From NCBI GenBank assembly GCA_002591745.1, contig PDLQ01000006.1, forward strand, positions 124,001 through 188,000: 64,000 nucleotides of DNA, written 5' to 3'. The DNA comes from Lewinellaceae bacterium SD302 (lineage in GTDB: Bacteria; Bacteroidota; Bacteroidia; Chitinophagales; Saprospiraceae). The notes under the pieces were generated by a model, which was given only the letters and a program-made list of their open reading frames with translations, made no database searches and had not been told where the DNA came from. Position numbers and translations under genes: made by a program. Positions 1-8,077 of this stretch are shown piece by piece (position 1 is the first letter of the stretch; each line of letters begins with the position of its first letter).

Positions 1-721
1 CTCCACCCTTGGTTTGCGGACAAACAGTGTCGAACTCTGCCTGGTCCATCCCGGCAAGCAGTTCGTCTTCGTTGACGGGTTGAAGGATAAGCTCGTAATT
101 GAAGCCGGCCGCATAAACCGCACCTTCGCCGTTCTTCCTGGTTTTTGTGGAGCCTTTTGCGATACCGTTATTGATATCGACGTTGTCCGGCACCAGTGCA
201 CGCATCAGGTAAATCTCTTCGGCGCACTCGCAACTGTCCGTCACGAAAAGGCTGTCGAAATAATAACTGGTGGAGTCATCGAAAAAGAACTTGTTCACTT
301 CGGCCAGGATTACATCCATTATGTATGGCGTGCCGATGAGCATGGTATCGATGGAAATATCAGGAGTTGAAGCGCAATCTAGATTAGGAAGCGTATCCCA
401 GGGGGTAATGGCGGAAAAGGCCGAAGACTCTGCTTCGTTTTGATCCGTTGGGTCATTCGGGCGCTCCGGAATATCAGTGTCTCCGCTGTCCTCCACACAG
501 CGGTATAAAGTGTCCGGCGCTCCAAACAGATCGAAACCCGTTAGATCAGGGTTCATCAGTACAATGATTTCTACCAGACTTGAATCACCATTATAGATCG
601 GGGTACTGAAATTACATGCGGTGTCCTCCTTAACGGGCGGCGGTAAAGGACAGCCGAAAGTAAAGAGCAGGGAAGTGATGACCCCCAGGGCCATCATTTT
701 GAAGGTAAGTGTGTGTTTCAT
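1..721 (-). CDS. Putative secreted lipoprotein, C-terminus cut by window edge
   Basis: The frame read from the ATG at 721 stays open to the window edge (240 codons visible). It begins MKHTLTFKMMALGVITSLLF, followed by TFGC, so it has a lipoprotein signal peptide with Cys24 as the likely lipidated residue. The mature part is acidic and contains several cysteines (a Cys-Glu-Cys pair near residue 165). No domain was recognised and the function is unknown. It is divergent from the cold-shock gene at 945, and the shared 220-bp spacer should hold both promoters. The 3' end lies outside the window. Confidence 0.75.
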   Translation of the reverse strand, partial: MKHTLTFKMMALGVITSLLFTFGCPLPPPVKEDTACNFSTPIYNGDSSLVEIIVLMNPDLTGFDLFGAPDTLYRCVEDSGDTDIPERPNDPTDQNEAESSAFSAITPWDTLPNLDCASTPDISIDTMLIGTPYIMDVILAEVNKFFFDDSTSYYFDSLFVTDSCECAEEIYLMRALVPDNVDINNGIAKGSTKTRKNGEGAVYAAGFNYELILQPVNEDELLAGMDQAEFDTVCPQTKGG

Positions 722-885
722 TGTGTTTAAGTGCCTGCAGGTATAGATGGCCGACCGAAGCGAGTTCGACAGCATCACGACCAAATTAAGTAATTTAGAT
801 CAAAGCAGATCACGCTGCCGAATCCAACTACATGATCGCCACGTTCATATCTTTTGTGACAAAATTCTTTATTTTCCTAGTCTGC

Positions 886-915
886 TTGGCTAGAAATATA
901 TTAAGCGTACCTTTG
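886..915 (+). promoter_or_regulatory. Bacteroidota-type promoter of the cold-shock gene
   Basis: A TTG at 886-888 is followed by a 19-bp spacer and TACCTTTG at 908-915. This is an exact fit to the Bacteroidota housekeeping consensus TTG-N19-TAnnTTTG. Transcription would start near 921, giving a leader of roughly 20-25 nt before the ATG at 945. Confidence 0.7.
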
Positions 916-944
916 CGGCTTCACAATTCAATGCAATAAGTATT

Positions 945-1139
945 ATGCAAGAAGGTACAGTTAAGTTTTTCAATGAATCCAAGGGATTCGGATTCATCGC
1001 ACCGGATAACGGTGGCAAGGACGTTTTCGTCCACGCCAACGGCTTGCTGGACGACATCAGAGAAGGAGACAAGGTCGAATTCGAAGTAGAAGAAGGCCGG
1101 AAAGGACCCAATGCAGTCAACGTAAAAATCGTTGACTAG
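945..1139 (+). CDS. Cold-shock domain protein (CspA family)
   Basis: This 64-residue protein is a single cold-shock OB-fold domain that binds single-stranded RNA or DNA in the cytoplasm. Both nucleic-acid-binding motifs are intact: RNP1 (KGFGFI, residues 14-19) and RNP2 (VFVHA, residues 27-31). Length and ending (VKIVD) are normal for bacterial Csp proteins. It has its own promoter at 886-915 and a strong terminator at 1224-1256, so it is probably monocistronic. The short leader leaves little room for the long cold-responsive 5' UTR of E. coli cspA, so cold induction cannot be inferred. Confidence 0.95.
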   Translation: MQEGTVKFFNESKGFGFIAPDNGGKDVFVHANGLLDDIREGDKVEFEVEEGRKGPNAVNVKIVD

Positions 1140-1223
1140 CTGGATAAGATCGGGCAATTGATTTGATCATGCCCGATCAGCGAGGTAAGTAGTTTGTACC
1201 GCAACACTACCTATCGAAAAATT

Positions 1224-1256
1224 GCTCTCAGCCTTCAGGCTGGGGGCATTTTTTTT
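1224..1256 (+). terminator. Intrinsic terminator after the cold-shock gene
   Basis: A 10-bp stem (1224-1233 with 1238-1247, two G-T wobbles, TTCA loop) is followed by eight T residues at 1249-1256. It lies 84 bp after the csp stop codon and before the antiporter gene. Confidence 0.85.
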
Positions 1257-1319
1257 GCCCGGACACCCCAAAGCCCCTAAATTCAAATTTCGTATCATTG
1301 CCAGTACACAACCACTGTC

Positions 1320-2792
1320 ATGACTGAAACCAACGACCCGGACATTGCCCAAAACCCGGAACTCTCGATCTGGGAGGCCCTGATTCCCGTAATCATCCTG
1401 ATCGCCTTACTGGCCTACAACGTTTTTGTGTTCGGCGACGATGCGCTGAGCGGTTCCAACCAGTTCATCCTCCTGATCGGTGGAGCGGTGGCGGCCATCA
1501 TGGGTTTTCGCAATAAAGTTACCTACCGCCGGATGATGGATGAAGTGGGTAGTAACCTGGCCAGCGTGACCGAACCAATACTGATCCTGCTATTCGTCGG
1601 CGCACTGGCCGGCACCTGGCTGGTCAGCGGGGTGATCCCGAGTATGATCTACTACGGGTTGAAAATTTTGAATCCAAGTATCTTTCTGCCCGCGTCGGTT
1701 GTCATATGTGCCATCATTTCAGTGGCTACCGGCAGTTCCTGGACAACTACGGCTACGGTAGGTATCGCTTTGATCGGTATCGGTACAGCCATTGGCGTTG
1801 ACACGGGAATGGTGGCCGGCGCAGTAATCTCCGGCGCGTATTTCGGTGATAAGATGTCGCCACTTTCTGATACGACCAACCTGGCACCGGCCATGGCGGG
1901 CGCCAAACTCTTTGAGCACATCCGCTACATGGCCTATACGACGGTGCCTACGATCACGATCACCTTGATCATTTTCATCATCATCAGTCTTACTCTGGAT
2001 ACCTCCAGTGCAGTAGATACCAACGAGTTGTTGGCCGACATCGAAAAGAGTTTCTACATCAGCCCGGTACTCTTCCTGGTACCGGTGGTGGTCATTCTGC
2101 TGATCATTCGGAAGACCCGGCCGTTGATCGCGCTCCTGGCGGGCGTACTATTCGGGGCTTTATTCGCCGTCATCTTTCAGCCGCAGGTGCTGGCTGAGCT
2201 GGTTGGCAAAGCTGATGGCATGAGTTTCAGTGATACTTACCAGGCTATTTTATACGCGATTACCGTAGACACAGCCGTATCTACCGATAACGAAACGTTA
2301 CAGGATCTCTTCTCTTCCGGCGGCATGTACGGAATGCTCGGTACCATCTGGCTGATTGTCTGCGCCATGGTCTTCGGCGGCATCATGGATGCTATTGGTG
2401 CCCTGGCCCGAATCAGTCAGGCCTTGCTAAAGATGGCCGATTCAACCTTTAGTCTGTTCGCTTCTACCGTAGCCAGTTGTTTGGCCCTAAACGTTACGGC
2501 TTCTGACCAATACCTGGCCTTGGTTGTACCGGGAAAAATGTTTTCAAAGGCCTACGCCGATCGTGGCCTGGCCCCCGAGAACCTCAGCCGTACTTTAGAA
2601 GACTCCGGTACGGTTACTTCGGTATTGGTTCCCTGGAACACCTGTGGAGCCTACCAATCCGGCGTATTGGGCGTTAGTGTAATGGACTATTTCGTTTACG
2701 CTATCTTCAATTATCTGAGTCCGTTCATGACGCTGTTGTTTGCAGCCTTCAGTATCAAGATCAAGCAACTGCGGGAACCACAGACGGACTAA
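1320..2792 (+). CDS. nhaC: Na+/H+ antiporter, NhaC family
   Basis: A 490-residue polytopic inner-membrane protein with about 11-12 hydrophobic segments. The family signature is clear: SGSSWTTTATVGIALIG (around residue 137) and the following GDKMSPLSDTTNLAPAMAG stretch, which carries the conserved Asp/Ser residues of the ion path. NhaC proteins exchange cytoplasmic Na+ for external H+ and support pH and salt homeostasis. The gene stands alone, follows the csp terminator and converges on the oxidoreductase gene with a 34-bp gap. Substrate cannot be fixed from sequence, since some relatives exchange malate/lactate or other ions. Confidence 0.9.
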   Translation: MTETNDPDIAQNPELSIWEALIPVIILIALLAYNVFVFGDDALSGSNQFILLIGGAVAAIMGFRNKVTYRRMMDEVGSNLASVTEPILILLFVGALAGTWLVSGVIPSMIYYGLKILNPSIFLPASVVICAIISVATGSSWTTTATVGIALIGIGTAIGVDTGMVAGAVISGAYFGDKMSPLSDTTNLAPAMAGAKLFEHIRYMAYTTVPTITITLIIFIIISLTLDTSSAVDTNELLADIEKSFYISPVLFLVPVVVILLIIRKTRPLIALLAGVLFGALFAVIFQPQVLAELVGKADGMSFSDTYQAILYAITVDTAVSTDNETLQDLFSSGGMYGMLGTIWLIVCAMVFGGIMDAIGALARISQALLKMADSTFSLFASTVASCLALNVTASDQYLALVVPGKMFSKAYADRGLAPENLSRTLEDSGTVTSVLVPWNTCGAYQSGVLGVSVMDYFVYAIFNYLSPFMTLLFAAFSIKIKQLREPQTD

Positions 2793-2826
2793 AGAGGCCG
2801 AGAGCGAAAGTATTAACTACACACTC

Positions 2827-5127
2827 TTAACTTAAAGCTTGTTTCCTTTGTGAGTTAACCTTTACCCGCACGCTTTTGCTAATCGGTATCCCGCTCGATC
2901 TATTTTGTCGCGTAATGGGAACCAGCGTATTTGCCTCGGGGAAGTAGGTAGCTACGTTGCCCCGGGGAATGGAGTAGGGGACCACCTGAAATAATCGCGC
3001 CTCCCTTATTTCTCCGTCGTACTCGCTGGTCAGATTTACTTTGTAACCAGTTTCTAAGCCCTGTTCTTTCATATCATCGGGATTCATCATGATGATCCGA
3101 CGCTCATTATGGATGCCTCGGTAGCGGTCGTCCATCCCGTAGATAGTGGTATTGTACTGGTCGTGACTGCGGACGGTCATCATCAGGAATTCATCTTCCT
3201 CCAGTTGATGGCAACTCAGGTCAGAGACGGAAAAATGCGCTTTTCCGTCGGAGGTGTTAAAACGACGATTACGTGGACCGTTGGGTAAATAGAAACCAGC
3301 GGGCTCCCTGACTCTTTCGTTATAGCGTTCGAAACCAGAAACACAAGCGGCAATCGCATCACGGATATGGTCATAATGAGCGATCATTCGGTCCCAACGC
3401 ACGGTTGTTTTTGATTTCAAAGTAGCAGTGGCCACTCCCGCCACGATGGCACATTCGCTCTTTAAGTCCGGGCTACAAGGTTCCAACACCCCTTTACTCA
3501 TCTGGACGACGCCCATACTATTCTCACAACTCACAAATTGCTCACCTTCGGCCTGCAGGTCTGTTTCCGTCCGTCCCAGACAGGGGAGAATAAGGGCTTG
3601 TTTACCGTGTACCAGGTGACTGCGATTAAGCTTGGTGGAAACGTGGACGGTCAATTCACACTGCCGTAATCCCTTTGCTGAGTAAACGGTATCTGGTACG
3701 GCGCTGATAAAGTTACCCCCCATGCCGAAAAAGACCTTGGCCTTACCTTCGTGCATAGCCTTGCAAGCATTTATTACGTTATAACCTTCTTCGGTCGGTG
3801 GCTCGAAATTGAAGTAGTTGCGCATGTTCTCGGCCAGTTCCGGTTTCATCTTTTCCCATACGCCGACGGTACGATCACCTTGCACGTTACTGTGACCACG
3901 GACGGGGCAGATACCCGCTCCCGGCTTACCAATTGAGCCTTTTACAAGTAGTAGATTAACCAGTTCTTTGATCGTATCCGTAGAGTTCTCGTGCTGGGTC
4001 AATCCCATGGCGTAACAGATGACAATCCGTTCGGAGCCCATAATGAGGCCGGCAGCTTCGTAAACTTCACTTTCTGCTAGTCCACAACCCTTCAGACATT
4101 CCTCAAAACTGCTTGCCTCCAGCATGTCTACCCATTCGGAGTAACCGGAGGTATGTCGCTTGATGAATTCGTGATCGAAGACGGTGCCAGGATACTTCTT
4201 TTCCTCCTCCAATAATATCTTGGCAATCATTCTCAGCAGCGACTGATCTTCGTTGATCTTGATCTGTAAAAACAGGTCCGTCAGTTCGGTACCTCTACCC
4301 AGTATCTTTAGCGGTCTCTGTGGATTGACAAAGCTCATCAAACCCGTTTCTGGCAGGGGGTTGACACTGATCATGCGCCCCCCGTTTTCCTTGCATTTCT
4401 CCAGGGCGGTCAGCATCCGGGGATGATTGGTACCAGGGTTTTGCCCCATGGAAATAATCAGGTCAGCTTCGTGGATATCTTCGAGGGTTACCGACCCTTT
4501 GCCTAATCCAATGACTTCGGATAATGCCGAACCGGTGCTTTCATGACACATATTAGAGCAGTCGGGCATATTATTAGTCCCAAACTGCCGTACAAATAGC
4601 TGGTAGAGAAAAGCTGCTTCGTTGCTGGTTCGTCCACTGGTGTAGAAGATGGCCTCATTGGGAGACTCCAAGGCATTCAACTGCTCGCCAATCATATTAA
4701 ATGCAGCATCCCAACCGATGGGGCGATAGTGCTTTGAGCCAGGAGCTAAGTACATGGGCTGTACGATACGTCCGGATTTACCCAACTCGAAATCCGTCCA
4801 TTCACCTAACTCATCAATACTGTGCTTGGCGAAGAATTCGGGAGAAGCTTTAAACTTGGTCGCCTCTTCGGCGATAGCTTTTACACCGTTTTCGCAGTAT
4901 TCAGCCATGGGAGTCCGTGAGCCATCCGGATCCGGCCAGGCGCATCCGGGGCAATCGAAGCCGCTCTTCTGGTTTAGCTTGGCCAGGGTTTTAAGCCCTT
5001 CGCCGGCGTGCATGTATTCGTTAACGTGCAGCAGTGAGTAGCGTAGGGCAGGTAAGCCGGCGGCTTTTCGTTGCGGTTCTCTTAACTCTAGGCCATTGAG
5101 GCGTTCCGGCGTTAGTTCGTTGGGCAT
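2827..5127 (-). CDS. FdhF/YdeP-family molybdopterin oxidoreductase
   Basis: A 766-residue protein of the molybdopterin oxidoreductase superfamily, closest in layout to E. coli YdeP (formate dehydrogenase alpha-like). The N-terminus has CPGCAWPDP (around residue 59) and a further Cys in EYCENGVK, consistent with the Fe-S region of this subfamily. The cofactor region includes SGRTSNEAAFLYQ and CSNMCHESTGSAL. The C-terminal cofactor-binding domain ends near residue 760 with RQNRSSGIPISKSVRVKVNS. It lies 6 bp downstream of fdhD, whose product sulfurates this cofactor class, so the two form an operon. The physiological substrate of YdeP-type enzymes is not established; formate is only a possibility. 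A TGCTACTTTG repeat lies inside at 3418-3427 (minus orientation). Confidence 0.9.
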   Translation of the reverse strand: MPNELTPERLNGLELREPQRKAAGLPALRYSLLHVNEYMHAGEGLKTLAKLNQKSGFDCPGCAWPDPDGSRTPMAEYCENGVKAIAEEATKFKASPEFFAKHSIDELGEWTDFELGKSGRIVQPMYLAPGSKHYRPIGWDAAFNMIGEQLNALESPNEAIFYTSGRTSNEAAFLYQLFVRQFGTNNMPDCSNMCHESTGSALSEVIGLGKGSVTLEDIHEADLIISMGQNPGTNHPRMLTALEKCKENGGRMISVNPLPETGLMSFVNPQRPLKILGRGTELTDLFLQIKINEDQSLLRMIAKILLEEEKKYPGTVFDHEFIKRHTSGYSEWVDMLEASSFEECLKGCGLAESEVYEAAGLIMGSERIVICYAMGLTQHENSTDTIKELVNLLLVKGSIGKPGAGICPVRGHSNVQGDRTVGVWEKMKPELAENMRNYFNFEPPTEEGYNVINACKAMHEGKAKVFFGMGGNFISAVPDTVYSAKGLRQCELTVHVSTKLNRSHLVHGKQALILPCLGRTETDLQAEGEQFVSCENSMGVVQMSKGVLEPCSPDLKSECAIVAGVATATLKSKTTVRWDRMIAHYDHIRDAIAACVSGFERYNERVREPAGFYLPNGPRNRRFNTSDGKAHFSVSDLSCHQLEEDEFLMMTVRSHDQYNTTIYGMDDRYRGIHNERRIIMMNPDDMKEQGLETGYKVNLTSEYDGEIREARLFQVVPYSIPRGNVATYFPEANTLVPITRQNRSSGIPISKSVRVKVNSQRKQALS

Positions 5128-5133
5128 GGTTAG

Positions 5134-5952
5134 TTAGCTTATACGGTGGTAACCTGAGTAGCAATTAAAGGTTTGTTTCCTGACGAATCCACAGAGGGTG
5201 ATTCCCAGTTCATCGGCCAATTCAACGGCCAGGGAAGAAGGAGCACCAACCGCCACGATGAATCGAAATCCACTCATTCCCGCTTTTTGAATCAACTCGA
5301 AGGAAGCACGGCCACTTAATACTACAATTAAATTAAAACAAGGTATTATTTTACTCATCCATAACTTCCCCGCAATTTTATCAAATGCATTGTGGCGGCC
5401 AACATCCTCATAGATCTCTAATAGTTCACCATTCAGATCAAAAATACCACAGGCATGAACGCCACCGGTATCAGTAAATATTTTTTGTCCTTTCCGCAAA
5501 CGTTCGGGTAGGGCGGTGACCGTAGACCTTGCTACTTTGAAGCCACCTAATGAATCACCCCAGGGAATAGTCGTAAAAACTTGTTCGATACTCGTTTTAC
5601 CACAAACGCCACAGCTGCTGGAAGTATAGGTCTGACGGGAGAGCCGCTGCCAGTCGATTGCTACTGAAGAAGGTAATTCGAGCAGCAAATGGTTCATTTG
5701 TTCGTCGAGGTGTCGCGCACTCACTGTTTCCGGGTCGAGGTCAGGGGAGAGAATACCTTCGGTAAACAAAAAGCCAAGGGCCAGTTCCACATCATTACCC
5801 GGCGTACGCATAGTTATAGAAACCTGCCGCTGGCGGCCATGCTGAAGGATACTGATCTGGAGGGGGGCTTCGGTGGCCACCATATCTGCGCGCGCTTCGG
5901 CTGGTTGGCCGTCACGGAATTTGTGTACGAAAAGTGAGTGAGATGCTGGCAT
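5134..5952 (-). CDS. fdhD: Formate dehydrogenase accessory sulfurtransferase FdhD
   Basis: FdhD transfers sulfur from IscS to the Mo-bis-MGD cofactor of formate-dehydrogenase-like enzymes in the cytoplasm. The catalytic loop SSCGVCGK is present, as are the family segments DTGGVHACGIFD and YEDVGRHNAFDKI. I chose the ATG at 5952 (272 residues, beginning MPASHSLF); it matches the usual family length. A longer frame reaches a GTG at 6012 but adds 20 unlikely residues. The gene sits between a sugar isomerase-like gene and the YdeP-type oxidoreductase it probably serves (6-bp gap). A TGCTACTTTG repeat copy is embedded at 5530-5539. Confidence 0.95.
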   Translation of the reverse strand: MPASHSLFVHKFRDGQPAEARADMVATEAPLQISILQHGRQRQVSITMRTPGNDVELALGFLFTEGILSPDLDPETVSARHLDEQMNHLLLELPSSVAIDWQRLSRQTYTSSSCGVCGKTSIEQVFTTIPWGDSLGGFKVARSTVTALPERLRKGQKIFTDTGGVHACGIFDLNGELLEIYEDVGRHNAFDKIAGKLWMSKIIPCFNLIVVLSGRASFELIQKAGMSGFRFIVAVGAPSSLAVELADELGITLCGFVRKQTFNCYSGYHRIS

Positions 5953-6013
5953 TGCGGTAAAGATAAACCGCAAGGGCACTAAGTGGTGCGAGTTCTCATA
6001 AAGTAGTAGCACA

Positions 6014-6976
6014 TCAATTCATTCCCCTTAAATTGGCGAAAGAGTTTCTTAAAGTATCCTCTGGCTGCGGCGCCATATCACGCTCCAGAAAGAAATGATC
6101 TACGCCTTTCTCCTGGCCAGTTCTCAAGATGGCGGGGATATCGAACACTCCCTCTCCGGGGTCGGCCATTTTCGGGAAGCCAGCCATCCATTGCTGTGGT
6201 GTACTGCCGTCTCCGGAAAAGCGGAATTTTTCGGAAGAATCCTTAATGTGCAATGCTTTGAAACGGCCGGGGTAGCGGCTAAGGTATTCCAGCGGATCAG
6301 CACCTGCGGCGGACATCCAGAAAATGTCCAGTTCAAATTGGACGTAGTTCTTATCCGTATTTTCTAGTAATACATTAAGCGGGACTTTGCCACTCTTTTC
6401 GGCATGCTCGTAGCCGTGATTGTGGTACAGTAGCTGCATGCCGTACTTGCTCATTTTTAGCCCGATCTCGTTAAATTCATCGGCCAGCCGTTCATAATCA
6501 GCCAGGGTATCTCGACCTTCCATGAGGGCTGGAATAACCGCGTATTTAGGCGAAAATTCGGCGGCACCGTCCAGGAATTCGGTCAGTCCTTCCCGCAGGG
6601 TCAGAATATTGGTGTGTAGCGAAGGTGCCGTCAAACCATTCGTTTTGAGCATTCCCCGTACTTCCTTAACTCCATGACCGTAGAATGCGTGATCTTTTAA
6701 CCCGATCATTTGCTGCATCATCCGAAAACTCTCTTTGGCACCGGCGGAACTGAAAGGGTAGGGGCCAAAAAATTCTACTTCCCGATAGCCAATCTCCCCG
6801 AGCAGGGCCAGGGTACCGCCCAGGTCTTCGTCCACCATTTTTGGAACGGTGAAAAGCTGAACGCCTAATGCGCGGTCAGTATTCGCAGCGGTCATTTTCG
6901 CGGTATTACAGTTGGGTAAAAGGGCCAGTCCACCGAGACCGGCAATGGTAGTTTTGATGGCAGTTCTTCTGTGCAT
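6014..6976 (-). CDS. Exported sugar phosphate isomerase/epimerase-like protein
   Basis: A 320-residue protein of the xylose isomerase-like TIM-barrel fold. It starts MHRRTAIKTTIAGLGGLALL, a twin-arginine type signal, followed by a Cys at residue 23 that could be lipidated. Features of the fold: GVQLFTV near the start, HTNILTL, the metal-site region LLYHNHGYE, FELDIFWM, LHIKDSS and FFLERD near the end. Paralogues of this type are common in Bacteroidota and act in the periplasm on sugars, often in glycoside utilisation; the substrate is unknown here. It is divergent from prmA and lies just upstream of fdhD, although no functional link is evident. Confidence 0.85.
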   Translation of the reverse strand: MHRRTAIKTTIAGLGGLALLPNCNTAKMTAANTDRALGVQLFTVPKMVDEDLGGTLALLGEIGYREVEFFGPYPFSSAGAKESFRMMQQMIGLKDHAFYGHGVKEVRGMLKTNGLTAPSLHTNILTLREGLTEFLDGAAEFSPKYAVIPALMEGRDTLADYERLADEFNEIGLKMSKYGMQLLYHNHGYEHAEKSGKVPLNVLLENTDKNYVQFELDIFWMSAAGADPLEYLSRYPGRFKALHIKDSSEKFRFSGDGSTPQQWMAGFPKMADPGEGVFDIPAILRTGQEKGVDHFFLERDMAPQPEDTLRNSFANLRGMN

Positions 6977-6989
6977 GATCGTTTTTTTG

Positions 6990-7168
6990 ACTTCAAAGTA
7001 GCAAGGTTATTAGAGCACTGGCAAAATAAGATTTTTACAAACATTGGTCAGACTCCTGGGTCGAGGTACATGTTGGCCGCTCGAACGTGTACCTCGGACC
7101 AGAGGTCCTCGACCCAGGAGTTCAGCTAATCATTCACGTTAACAATGCTAACTTTGCTACTTTGAAGT
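6990..7168. repeat. Inverted pair of the TGCTACTTTG repeat between divergent genes
   Basis: TGACTTCAAAGTAGCAAG at 6988-7005 is the reverse complement, with one mismatch, of CTTTGCTACTTTGAAGTCA at 7152-7170. The two arms bracket the whole spacer between the sugar isomerase gene (starts 6976) and prmA (starts 7181). TAACTTTG at 7149-7156 also fits the TAnnTTTG promoter element in the prmA direction, although no good TTG was found 19-21 bp before it. Confidence 0.7.
7053..7120. repeat. Composite REP/BIME-like palindrome
   Basis: CTCCTGGGTCGAGG (7053-7066) pairs exactly with CCTCGACCCAGGAG (7107-7120). Nested inside are CGAGGTACATGTT (7062-7074) with AACGTGTACCTCG (7084-7096; one mismatch, G-T in RNA), and GGACC/GGTCC (7096-7100 with 7104-7108). 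Alternative pairings are possible because CGAGG is shared. It lies between two divergent genes, so it is not a simple terminator; a mobile REP-type element or a regulatory cruciform are both possible. Confidence 0.65.
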
Positions 7169-7180
7169 CAAAATAACGAG

Positions 7181-8020
7181 ATGCCTCAATTTACCCCCAG
7201 CTACAATAAGTACACCATTGAATCAGCTACCGACCACGATATACTGATTGCATTCCTGGCCGAAGAGAACTTCGATTCCTTCTCGGAAGGAGAGACCGAC
7301 AACCAGCTGATTACCTATCGATTGGCTGAGGAGCACGAGGCCGCTTTGGCTTACCTGGGGGAATTGAATGAGCGCTTCCCACTGACTTATCGCTGGGAAC
7401 TGATGCCGGATAAAAACTGGAACGAAGAATGGGAAAAGCAATTTGAACCCATCTACGTCAAAAACCGACTGGGAATTCGAGCGTCTTTTCACCCACCAAT
7501 GGAGGACGTAAGGGAAGAATTGATCATCGACCCTAAAATGGCTTTCGGGACCGGCCACCACGCTACGACCTGGATGGTCAGCGATCTGATGTTCGACCAG
7601 GAATTCGAAAACAGAATCGTACTGGACTTCGGCTGCGGAACCGGTGTATTGGCATTGTTGGCCAAACGACTCGGGGCCGGCTTTACCTGGGCGGTTGATA
7701 TCGAAAAGCCGAGCTACGAGAACACTTTGGAGAACGCAATCACCAACAACGTAAGTCTGGACGTAGTGACCCACGGCACCCTGGATGATGTAGCAATTGA
7801 TAAAAATTTCGATATGATCCTGGCGAACATCAATCGGAACGTAATATTGGCTTCCCTGCCCGCGTTACATGAGCGGCTGAACGACGGAGGTTTGTTATTC
7901 GTCAGTGGCATCTTGGCTCAGGATGCGGAACTGGTGGAACAAAGCGCTCGCCAAGCCGGTTTTTCCCCCGCCGAGCACCGGGAAAGAGAAGGCTGGCAGG
8001 CCTGGGTCTTTCGAAAGTAA
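7181..8020 (+). CDS. prmA: Ribosomal protein L11 methyltransferase
   Basis: PrmA uses S-adenosylmethionine to methylate lysines and the N-terminus of ribosomal protein L11 in the cytoplasm. The 279-residue protein has the expected N-terminal substrate-recognition domain (residues 1-95, including WNEEWEKQFEPI) and a Rossmann methyltransferase domain. Motif I is DFGCGTGVLALLA (about residue 148); motif IV is the LANINRN segment (about residue 212). Upstream FGTGHHATTWM is the family linker. It is the first gene of a probable pair with the 1539-residue protein 57 bp downstream. Confidence 0.95.
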   Translation: MPQFTPSYNKYTIESATDHDILIAFLAEENFDSFSEGETDNQLITYRLAEEHEAALAYLGELNERFPLTYRWELMPDKNWNEEWEKQFEPIYVKNRLGIRASFHPPMEDVREELIIDPKMAFGTGHHATTWMVSDLMFDQEFENRIVLDFGCGTGVLALLAKRLGAGFTWAVDIEKPSYENTLENAITNNVSLDVVTHGTLDDVAIDKNFDMILANINRNVILASLPALHERLNDGGLLFVSGILAQDAELVEQSARQAGFSPAEHREREGWQAWVFRK

Positions 8021-8077
8021 ACCAACTTATCCGGCGCTGGGTATTCTATCTTTTCTACCTCAAAGACGCGCCCGAGT

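Noticed and set aside
6994-7164. TGCTACTTTG as a -7 promoter element
   Set aside because: It contains TACTTTG, one base shorter than TAnnTTTG, and copies occur in both orientations inside genes and at gene ends, which does not fit promoters.
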